A stretch of 64,000 nucleotides of DNA. Origin: Sphagnum compactum (lineage: Eukaryota; Bryophyta; Sphagnopsida; Sphagnales). A program made the position numbers and the translations under genes. Numbering within the stretch: the stretch's first letter is position 1; each line of letters starts with the position of its first letter. Of this stretch, positions 12,401 to 26,458 are shown piece after piece. The notes beneath the pieces were generated by a model. That model ran no database searches. It had not been told where the DNA came from and saw only the letters and a list, made by a program, of their open reading frames with translations. The DNA lies in contig OZ234494.1 in assembly GCA_965153455.1 (NCBI GenBank), forward strand, positions 11,842,001-11,906,000, written 5' to 3'.

Positions 12401-15400
12401 TGCGGAACGATGAGCGGGTCAATCATCAGCTGGACGTAAAGTTCCAGGAATCCTATCTGAGGAAAGTGTGCATTCTACTGCGATGCAATTTGAGTGAAGG
12501 GGCTGTGGGGAGTAATAAAGATGCAGCTGATATTCTTGGAAGCCAGGGTGATGAGGGTGAGAAGCTGGAAGAGCCTATGGATGTTGAGGAAGGGGAGCTT
12601 CCTGATACACAAGGTTTGGGCACCCTTGATGCCCTTTCAGCTTCTCTTGCACTTGATATATCTTTTAGTGGCAAGCTCATTTGCTCTATGCTCTAAATCT
12701 ATGCACTAATTCTGTGATTGCAGTGGTTTCGGGAGGGGAGCATGTGGATGAGATTCTGGGAGCAGCAGTAGCAGATGGAAAAGTGACACCTAAGGTGCAG
12801 TCACTGATCAAGATTTTGCTTCGCTATCAGCACACTGACGATTTCCGAGCAATTATTTTTGTGGAGCGTGTAGTCGTGGCTCAGATCCTTCCCAAGGTAC
12901 ATAACAAGAGTTTGCCAGGTCTTGGATTTTTTTTCCAATGTAGTTTTCTTTGCCAGTTGTGGGAGTGAGAAAATGAGTCATGATTCTGTTATGTTGTCCA
13001 GTAGAGGAGGATTTCACCTGCTGCTCTGCAGAGAAGAATCCCATCAGGCCAACATGAGGTTGAGATGACTTGTGGTGACTAAATGTGGTGGTTTTTTGCA
13101 ATTGGGTGTGGGGGTTTTTTTTTTTTGCAGGTTTTTGCAGAGTTGCCATCACTGAAGTTCGTGAAATGTGCCTGTTTGATAGGGCATAACAACAATCAGG
13201 ACATGCGGACAAGGCAGATGCAGGAGACGATCTCCAAGTTCCGAGATGGACGGGTGTGCTATTCTCTTGGTTTAGTGTGAGCTTTCCTGGGGTGTAATTG
13301 ATTGTTGTGGGTGGTGGTTATCTGACAAAAGCCTGATAAAGCTTCTCTGGATTACTAGGTGGTCTTTGATGACATAGGCCTTAACTCTCAATGTTTTTGC
13401 TTGAGTTAACGCCAGTGTGATCAGTGATGACCTAGTGGCCCACCTGGGTACTACTTTTTCCTCTATGCAAAAAAGACATCTGCGTGGAAGGCTTCTGAGT
13501 TTCTGGGTATCCAGGTTTGCCCCTTCATCATGTGGTGGGTTCTTTTGTGTGGCATCCAAGCTTTTGTCATCAATGGCAGGTTTGATATGTCGGATGCCAT
13601 AATCTGACTTCATATCTTTTTTTCCACCTGTCAGAGCAAACCATATGCCTCTTGTGTATTGGTGTGGTTTTTCTGCAACAATTGGGTCTGTGTGGTCCAG
13701 TTTGCAGCACACAAATCTCTTGATTTTCTAAAACCCTGAATGTTGTCAGGAATTGCCCCCAATTTGCTTAAGCTCCTCTCTCACACTTCCTTGGTTGATG
13801 AAGGAATTTGCATGAAAAAAGGTGCCTTAAAAAGACACATTGTGCATGATGAATCAGGAGTTGCTATGTTTCTGTGAGGTTATGTATCAAGCTGAATTTC
13901 CGATTTGCAGTTTTGGCGATTGTTCCCTTGGTGGGTCCTGAGGTTGAAAGTTGGTTGAACCTAGGTGACATTGCTGGTGGCAACAAGCGTGGCAGAGGAG
14001 GGATTAGACATTCGCCAATGTAATGTCGTGATCCGGTTTGATCTTGCCAAGACTGTGCTGGCCTACATTCAGTCACGTGGTCGTGCGCGCAAGCCTGGCT
14101 CAGATTATATACTGATGCTTGAAAGGTAATGTGCCAGATGATGTCTTCTGGTGCTGCCTCTACTCTTTTAACATATTGTTGATGGGTTGCTGCACATGAA
14201 CGCTTCTGTATTCTCATTGGAATTTGACCCCTCTGCTAAGCACTGGTAGAACCTCCTGAACCTTAGGCATAGTTATATGGTTTACAAAGGCAAGACTCTG
14301 GATGTATGTAGTGGTCATGTAGAGCTTTCTGATTGGATAATCGCAATTGAGATTTGAGATTGGCTATGTGTTGTGAGATGATGTTGTCGAATAAAAGCAT
14401 GCACAGCTGCCCTTGTAGTAAACCCTTATGTCTCTTCTAAGTCTGGAAAATGCTTGGTGTCTGGTTTTGCTTGGGCAGGGGGAATTTGACACATGAGGCT
14501 TTCTTACGCAATGCACGCAACAGTGAAGAGACTCTTCGGAAGGAAGCTATTGAAAGAACTGACATTGGGTCTTCAAGGGAGGCTGCAATACTGGCCTCCA
14601 TTCAAGGTGTGGAGGGTGAGATTTATCAGGTGCCTGCCACGGGGGCAGTGGTGAGCTTGAATTCTGCCGTTGGTCTTGTTCACTTCTACTGCTCTCAGCT
14701 TCCCAGTGACAGGTTTGTAGTCTGACTGATTTTATCCCATCTTACTTGACCTGCTTGCATTTCTGAGTGGAACTATTTGTGCATGCTTTTATTTTTTTAC
14801 CATTGACGCCTTTGATCAGCTATGTTTCTTGAGTGCTAGCCATCACCATGACCCAGTCTTCCTGTGTCTTCTGGAAATGGAACAGGTACTCGATCCTGCG
14901 CCCTGAGTTCATAATGCACCAGCATGAGAAAGAAGGGGGTGTCGTCAAGTACTCATGCAAGCTGCAGCTGCCTTGCAATGCCCCCCTGGAGACAGTTGAG
15001 GGGCCTATCTGTAGTTCCATCCGGGGTGCACAGCAGGTGAACCTGAACTAAGGATCTCATTCTGTCATAGCCTGTATTCCTGAATCAAGGAGGCCCATAC
15101 AATAACCAATTATATGGTTTTTTCTGAGGAAATTCAAGTAATTGAGGAAAGATTGTCATTTCCATCAAAAAAAGAGAGTTAGCAATAGGGTTTATTACTC
15201 AAGTTACCCGTGGGAAGTGATAAGAAAATACAAGTATATATCTGTTTCTTTTGTTTTCGAAAGTGGTGTAAAGGCTGTTTGAGCTAAGTGTTGCTAAGTC
15301 TTTTGTGCCACATTTGGCCAATGTGGAATATGGGTTTTGCAGGCGGTCTGTTTGGATGCATGCAAGAAACTCCATGCTATGGGTGCGTTCACAGACATGC

Positions 15401-18400
15401 TTTTACCAGACAAGGGAAGTGGTGAAGAGGCAGCTAAAGTAGATGGCAATGAAGAGGGGGAGCCTCTTCCTGGAACTGCTCGACACAGGGAGTACTACCC
15501 TGAAGGCATTGCTGAGATCCTGAAGGTGATGGACATATTGAAATTCTCTCTTTCAGGAGTTTGGGGAAGTTTTTCCTTTCTTGCACATTTTTGCCATTGA
15601 ATCTCAACTTTTATGAGGATGAGATTCTGACCTGAATGAGGCAGGACTTTGCTCATGTATCTAGAATCCATGTGTCACTGTGTCTTATGTTTTATCACCA
15701 CAATTGAATGATGAATGTGATAGGAGGAGCTCATTTGGTGTTTGTTGACAGGGTGATTGGATATTAGCTGGAAATGATTGGGAGACAAACAAAATGAGCA
15801 AGGTGTCGCTTTTTGTTTACAAGGTTGAGTGTGAAAATATTGGCTTCTCCAAGGACCCACTTCTGACTGAAACATCAAACTATGCAATTCTTTTTGGCCA
15901 AGAGCTGAATTCAGAGGTGAGTACTTTACTGTTTGGGTGATGTGCTTCTCTCAAAGCCATTTTATGCTCTTTGTTAACTGAAATCTCAAGACTATGTGAA
16001 GCTCTGTAGGACAATGGCACAATGTTCATGAAAAGCCTCATGATATGGAACTGTGACTTGGAGGAACTTCAAGGCAGTAGCTTATGAGTTTGTGTTTGTG
16101 GTTTCATATGGCACCTTGCAGGTGCTAACAATGAGCATGGATCTATTTGTGGCAAGGACCATGACCACAAGGGCATCTCTCGCCTTTTGTGGGACCATTG
16201 AGATGAATATGAGTGAGGTATTGAGCTGCTGACAGCTTAAGCAATTTTTCTTGGTAGCTTGAAGGACCTATGAAGTAAGGCCAAGAAGTTGGTTGATATA
16301 GCAAAAGTTTCAGTCTGACCCATTCTTGTCTTGAAAAAGCCTGGCTGGATTGCTTTATTTGTTGTGGGTGTTGGTTCTGCAGTTGAATCTGATCAAGAGT
16401 TTTCATGTGAGGCTCATGAGCATTGTCCTGGACGTGGATGTGGAGCCAGCCACAACTCCATGGGACCCAGTGAAGGCTTATCTTTTTGCACCCATCTTGG
16501 AAAAACCTTCTGATGCAGCTGCAAGTATCCTGGATTGGTCACTAATACGAGGAACAGTCACTACAGACTCTTGGAACAATCCTCTACAGCGTGCACGACC
16601 TGATGTGTACTTGGGGACAGATGAGCGTGCTCTTGGTGGCGACCGAAGAGAGTATGGGTTCGGAAAGCTACGCTATGGTTTGGCCTTTGGACAAAAGGCA
16701 CATCCAACTTATGGGATCCGAGGAGCCGTTGCCCAGTTTGATGTCGTTAGAGCAACTGGGTTACTGCCTATTCAAGATGTCCTAGAAACCGAAAAAGTGC
16801 AGGAAGTGGCTCCTGAGGGGAAGCTTTTCTTGGCCGATGGTCTTGTTGACACTGAAGGATTGGTTGGCAAAATTGTTACAGCAGTTCATTCAGGGAAAAG
16901 GTTTTATGTGGATTCAATACGCATGGACATGAATGCAGATAGCTCATTTCCTCGAAAAGATGGCTACTTGGGTCCCTTAGAGTATACCTCATATGCCGAC
17001 TACTACAAGCAAAAGTAAGTATATATGTGGGAACTGTCTGTATGTGCATCCTGAGAAAGAACTTTGTGGGTATTGAACTTGTTGCACTGGTGACTATGGA
17101 AGTGTATGCATTTATCACCAAGTGTTGCCTCCTTGAAATTGGGTATATGGTTGGCTGGTCTCTATGTGTTTGTTGTTTGTAGCTCAGGTTTTTAGGGTTT
17201 TAGTGTTTAGGATGGGCTGTGGCTTCTTATTTTGAGGTTGAAGACAGAATTGATGTCTGGTGAGGGATGCATGAATTGGGGTGCAGATATGGAGTTGAGT
17301 TAGTCTGTAAAAAGCAACCTCTGCTCAGAGGCAGGGGAGTTTCTCACTGCAAGAATCTTCTTTCACCTCGCTTTGAAACTGCTGAGGGTATGTTGTTCTT
17401 CTTGAGCTTGAAATGTGAATCAATTGGGTTAGAGAAAATGATTTCTGTTTTAGTGTAAGGTTTTTGATTGGTCTACTGTGTATAGCTGAAGTTGCGAAAG
17501 TTTGTAATAGATTCATTCGGAGGATGTGTGAATCCTAGTGAAATCTTTGCAGGTGGGACAACCAGTTCACTAGAGGCGTTAGACAAGACATATTATGTCA
17601 TGCTGCCACCAGAATTGTGCTTAGTGCATCCGCTTCCAGGACCCTTGGTGCGGGGAGCACAGCGTCTTCCCTCTGTGATGAGGCGAGTGGAGAGTATGCT
17701 GCTAGCAATCCAGCTCAAGCATGAGATTGCATATCCCATTCCTGCTATTAAGGTCAAAAACTACTTGCACCTATGTGTTAACAACTATGACAGAAATGTT
17801 TGTGAGACTGCAGAAGAGAACAGAACTATTGAGGATTTGGCTATTGACATGGTTGTGTCTTCCTACACTCACAACTTATCTGCTGTGCTGTGCAGGTGCT
17901 TGAGGCACTGACAGCAGCTTCTTGTCAGGAAACTTTCAGCTATGAACGAGCAGAACTGCTTGGTGATGCATACTTGAAATGGGTGGTGAGTCGAAGGTTG
18001 TTTCTAAAGTTTCCAAGCAAACATGAAGGGCAGCTGACACGCATGCGACAGCAGACTGTCAGTAACTCTGTGCTCTACCAATATGCCTTAGAGAAGGGGC
18101 TTCAAAGTTACATTCAAGCAGATCGGTTTGCTCCGTCACGATGGGCAGCACCCGGTGTGCCTCCTGTGTTTGATGAGGATACAAAGGATGGGGAAGAGCT
18201 AGACAAACGGAAACTGCCTACCGAAGAAGAGAAGAGAAAAGCTGAACAAGAGGAACGGGAGGAAGAAGAAGAGGAAGGAGAGGAAGGAGAGGTGGAAACA
18301 GTTGTAGAAGTGGTGGATGATGATGATGCAAGCAACATGGAGGATGGAGAGATTGAGGGTGATGCAAGTGCCTATCGGGTACTTTCGAGTAAGACATTGG

Positions 18401-20363
18401 CAGATGTGGTTGAAGCTTTCATTGGTATCTACTATGTGGAAGGAGGCCAACCTGCGGCTACCCATTTGATGAACTGGATAGGGATTCCTGTTGAATTTGA
18501 CACCATAGATGGAGAACAGGCACAGGCAGGTTGTCAAGTTCCTGAGACGGTGTTGCGAAGCATTGATTTCACAGCAATTGAAAGTTATGTTGGCCACCAG
18601 TTTCGGGAGCGGAGTTTGTTGGTGGAGGCTATAACACATGCCTCCCGTCCATCTTCAGGAGTGCCTTGTTATCAACGGCTCGAGTTTGTCGGGGATGCAG
18701 TCTTGGATCACCTCATCACCAAATATCTTTTCTTCAGCTATACCGACCTGCCTCCTGGACGGCTCACAGACTTAAGAGCTGCAGCTGTGAATAATGAGAA
18801 TTTTGCCCGTGTTTCAGTGAAGCATAAATTTCACCTCCATTTGCGTCATGGTTCTAGTGCGCTGGAGACTCAGGTAATTTTGCTGCAAGTTTGTGGGTTG
18901 GGAATCTGTCTTAAACTAATGCACCCAAATCTCAGAAATGGATGTTGTGGATTGTGAAGCAGTATCAAGTATCATCTCAGACAGTATTTGAGGCAGTTTT
19001 TTTGAACTATGATATGTGTTAGATGTTCAAGTATTGAGTTTTGTAGGAATATGACATATTTTGTTTCCAGATTCTGCTTTGTGGTTTGAGTGAGGCATGT
19101 TTGTAGATTTGCAAAAGTTTGAGAAGTAATGGGACTCTGTGTATCTCCCGAAGTGTCCCAGTGATTCCATTTCACCTGTGTGTAAGATCATTTGTTTGAC
19201 AGTTGACAGCTGATTGCTTGCAGATCCGTGATTTTGTGAAAGACATTCAGACTGAGCTTGATAAGCCTGGAGTGAATTCTTTTGGGCTCGGAGATTTCAA
19301 GGCTCCAAAGGTGCTTGGGGATATTTTGGAGTCCATAGCCGGTGCTCTTTTCCTGGACACAGGCCTGGACACCAATAAAGTTTGGGAGGTGAGTTTGATT
19401 TTTTTTTCAAGCCTCTTCTCTCATCGTTTCTGTCCAGCTCTTCTGGCAATTTTGTTGATCTACCAACCAGGTTACAAGTTGCATCTTATGTCATAAAGTT
19501 AACTGCTGTGTTGTGGAATTTAGGTTTATGATAACCTTTGCCTTCTTTGTTTCCTGGCCAACAGGTGTTTGAGCCACTTCTACAACCAATGGTGACACCA
19601 GAAACATTACCCATGCATCCAGTGCGTGAACTGCAAGAACGCTGCCAGCAGCAAGCAGAGGGTCTGGAGTACAAGGCCACGCGAGCAGGCAATGTGGCGA
19701 CTGTGGAGGTCTATGTAGATGGGGTGCAGATTGGCTCAGCTCAAAATGCACAGAAGAAAATGGCTCAGAAGTTGGCTGCGCGCAATGCACTCGTGATTTT
19801 GAAGGAGAAGGAGGTGATCAAAGAGCAAGCTGCAAAGGATGCTGCCGGTGAAGCTGGGGATGCCAACAATGGGAAGGCCAAAAAAAATGGGAATGCCCCC
19901 TTCACACGACAAGCACTGAATGACATCTGCTTGAAAAGACAATGGCCAATGCCACAGTACAAGTACATTTTTTTTCTGGCCTGAATTCTACTTTGTTCTA
20001 TTCTCTTATCCATGATCAGATGGGTACAGGATCAAATGTACGTTTTTGGTTTTTGTGTCAATAAAATTCCTTAACTCATCTTCTTAGTGGATCAGATTGC
20101 ATTTCTGCTCATGATGCATTGCTGCAGTATTCTGGTTAGAGTAGGAAGAGTGGGAAGTAGTGATTTTTAAACAGGCCCAATTTCCTTACAGGTGTGCTGC
20201 AGAAGGTGGACCAGCGCATGCTAAGAGATTTACATATTCAGTGCGAGTGCACACCACTGACAAGGGGTGGACAGAGGAATGTGTTGGAGAACCAATGCCA
20301 AGTGTGAAGAAAGCTAAGGACTCAGCTGCAGTGCTATTGTTGCAGCTCTTGAAACGCGGGTAA
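9419..20363 (+). CDS. DCL1: Dicer-like 1 endoribonuclease, 20 exons
   Basis: This encodes the nuclear enzyme that cuts microRNA precursors into about 21-nt duplexes. Exons: 9419-10582, 10913-11026, 11323-11533, 11750-12144, 12376-12613, 12724-12896, 13131-13253, 13965-14125, 14479-14712, 14886-15036, 15343-15525, 15752-15916, 16122-16217, 16383-17014, 17287-17387, 17553-17752, 17896-18873, 19224-19388, 19565-19962, 20192-20363. Together they give 6054 nt, in phase, for 2017 residues (Arabidopsis DCL1 is 1909). The Gly/Arg/Glu-rich N-terminus is followed by Walker A TGAGKT (348-353), DECH (455-458), helicase C to about 860, DUF283, PAZ, RNase IIIa ([13 protein letters not shown]), RNase IIIb ([14 protein letters not shown]) and two dsRNA-binding domains after about 1830. 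Near-identity to DCL1 throughout excludes DCL2-4. I chose ATG 9419 (MDWRWQQ). The in-frame ATG at 9161 lies in a repeat array and would add 86 residues. RNase IIIa contains an acidic insert. Confidence 0.96.
13341..13449 (+). ncRNA. Candidate intronic microRNA precursor hairpin in DCL1 intron 7
   Basis: Intron 7 (13254-13964, the longest intron of the gene at 711 nt) contains a long imperfect foldback. Bases 13354-13387 pair with 13403-13436 in strict register without bulges. Of 34 positions, 26 are Watson-Crick pairs, 3 are G-U pairs and 5 are single mismatches. The loop is 13388-13402. A weaker lower stem continues to 13341/13449. This length, mismatch density and short loop are typical of a plant pri-miRNA. 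From memory, moss DCL1a carries MIR1047 in intron 7, so this may be its homologue. I could not compare mature sequences. Which arm is the guide cannot be decided from DNA alone. Confidence 0.75.
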
Positions 20364-23127
20364 CAAAGAACCTTTTTATTTCATGATGGGGTCTGCAAAT
20401 TGCAGCAAAATTTTTGCGATGACACAGCATTGACTTTTCAGAAGTTGGAAATCAACTCGGGAAATTTGTGCAAGTGTGTGGGCGAGGTTAAGGAATTCAT
20501 TTATATTGTTATGTTTATGCTTTTTATTCATCAGCCAGTTTGGGCGAGCATTTGTGTGACATAAAAAAAAAGAAGAAGCCATATCTAGCTGTCTACCAGT
20601 TGTATTGGGTTGCAAAGAATCACAACTCAATCACTTTTTCTGACTTGGAAAGACTTCACCACTGAAACCTCTTAAGCCTTGGGGCTGTGTACTAAATTTT
20701 ACTGGTGGAAGTTAGGACAGTACTTTTGTACTTCATGGATGAACCTGTAATGCCCTGTTGGTTGGGATAAGGGCACTTGTGAGATTCTACATAGTTACTT
20801 CTGTTAAACCCTAAACTCTAAACCCTAAAGAGTCTACAAATTGTTGGTTGGTGGTTGATAGGTTTTATGTGTGCTATTCCACCACTTATTGAGGTGGATT
20901 TTGTGCATGTTCCAGCGGGTGCTGAGATGGATTTTATGACATGTATGAAATTGCACATGGGAAAAAGTAGACATGGTAGGCAACACGGTTTCCTGCTTTC
21001 CCCAAATACCTTTCCTTCCTAGAGTAACTTTATTAAGTTGTGCAAAATTTTGCGCTGTGGCTAAATTTTTGAAAATCTTTGTTGTAAATTCAACGATTTT
21101 TTGAAGTATAGCCAAAGGTTGAAAAAGTTTTCAAAAAAAATCGTAGCTATCTACACATGCTTCAAGTACGCATCCAAAAGCATAGAAGGATGTTAAAAAA
21201 TTTCCTTTTATATTTTAATAGCCAAATTTTGGCTATATCAGGTTATGGAAGATTGTCACCTCAGCTACATGACAAAATTGAAAAAGAAAAAGAAATCACA
21301 GCTAATCAGGAGTGAGGACCATAAATTTGTTGCTCTTGGACACATGTAACAATAAGTAAAACCTCTGCATGATTTCATTTCATTTTTAATTATCAAAACA
21401 ATAAAATTGCATCAACTTCAATGTGTTATCCTCCTACACAACCTAATGCCTTCCAAACATGGTTAATGTCCCATGATCAGAATGAAGAGAAACCATTAGT
21501 TCACTGTAATTAGTCATGTGACACCATCTTCACTCATCATGCAATGAGCCAAACACAATTTCAAGGATTTTATCCAAATTGAAAATTTGTGGGTTCTCCC
21601 AATTGTTCAAGTTTTAAGGTGGGGTGCAATTGAAGACTTACAAAACAGCTACAGGAAAACACTCATCAAATCTTTAAGAACTTATTTATGAGGATCACCA
21701 TGTGAAAGGTTAAACATATGATGCGTTACAACAACAATTCATCATGAGAATCACCATGTGAAACCATAAATATATGATGGATTTGAATGAATCAAATATA
21801 AAACTTGGCATCCTAATCAAACCAGCAACTGATTGATTGCATAAATGGTTCTACCCTTTATGCCACGTTCAATCAAAATCACAAATTACAATAAAACAAT
21901 ATCACTTGGCCACATAATTTGGATGCAAAATGAATTTGACAGGAAAAAGCAACATAGCAAATCAAGCTAGATGTCTTCTGTCATTCACAAATTGGTTCCA
22001 AGTTTGAGGCAAAAAAATTATGTGAAGTCTTCTAGAGCAAAGCCAACAAAACCAGAATTTGAGTGGAAAACAGAAAACTTCTTAATAGAGCATTTGAAAA
22101 AAAACACATGTATGTGGAATTGCAAGAGTTGAGAAAGAGATATCCATTACATGATACACAAGAATATTCAACCTGGGCAGATCCAAGCATATAAGTGTGA
22201 GAAGAGTACATTCCTATGACCTGTACAGGATGCTAAATAAACACCGTCAGTTACAGAAACTAACAAATTTTGACGTCCAGCTGGTACAAACCTATGAGTG
22301 CCTTCTTGAGGTTATTTATGAGGATCTGGTGAAAACTCCACAAAGCACTTTCATGGTAAGCATGGAGATAGTTCGAGCCAAACCAAAACAAACATGAGGA
22401 AAATGAGTGCTGCCACAACCTTGTGTTACTCACAGAGTATCGGACCATCACCTTCATCTTGAATGCCACCTGAATGGCTGCAACTAGCTGCCATTAGTCC
22501 CCACTGATGTATCATAGGTAAGTGTAAGCTCAAAATTTCAGGCAAAACACTTATAAATGAATCTTCATCCTCTGTTCCTGTCAAATTTCCAGAAGCAATG
22601 GGAAGACTCAGTCATGATATCAGCTAGTACTCAAGAGGCCACGAATCAAAAAAAGTCAATATTAGCCTCATTCAAGCTGTAACAAACTTGTGAGGATGAG
22701 CTTTGTTTGATTTTAGCTTGCCCCTGTACAAGCAAGCATCTAATCCTAAAGGCATAGAGAGGCCTAAAGAGAGAGAGAGGGGGGGGGGGGTTGTGGTTGG
22801 GGCCTAATGCACCCTGAACATATCCATTAAGCAGACCACTGGTGACTACTTGGATCCAGTACATCCACTTTAGCCACTGGAAAACATATTTATGAGATTG
22901 CAGAGAGAACACTCCACAATAACACTCTGAAGGTAACTGTCGGGTGGGCTATTATTGGTAATGTCCAACATCACACCTCCCAGCCCTTGCCTTTTGCTTC
23001 ATAGCTGGCACAATATCTGAACCAGATATTCTTCTCTGAACTCCCACTTGTTGTGACAAACAGTTTGTCCTTTCATCATAAATTTGCATGACAGAAATTG
23101 ATGTCTGCTGTCTTACTGCAGCCTAGA
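20364..23127. other. Intergenic region between DCL1 and RAB2
   Basis: This contains the DCL1 3' region, the convergent RAB2 3' region and unique-looking AT-rich DNA. A short telomere-like stretch of AAACCCTAAA type lies at about 20805-20830. A palindrome-like tagccaaattttggcta stretch is at about 21220-21237, related to the foldback family at 32 kb. A G10 run is near 22780. No additional gene is recognisable. Confidence 0.55.

Positions 23128-26458
<3,331 letters not shown>

Noticed and set aside
17015-17286. Intron 14 of DCL1 as a MIR838-type host
   Set aside because: I looked for a foldback because Arabidopsis has one there; no stem of comparable length is visible.
20805-20830. Interstitial telomere array
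   Set aside because: Only about three imperfect AAACCCT units are present. This is within what short telo-box motifs in plant intergenic DNA show.
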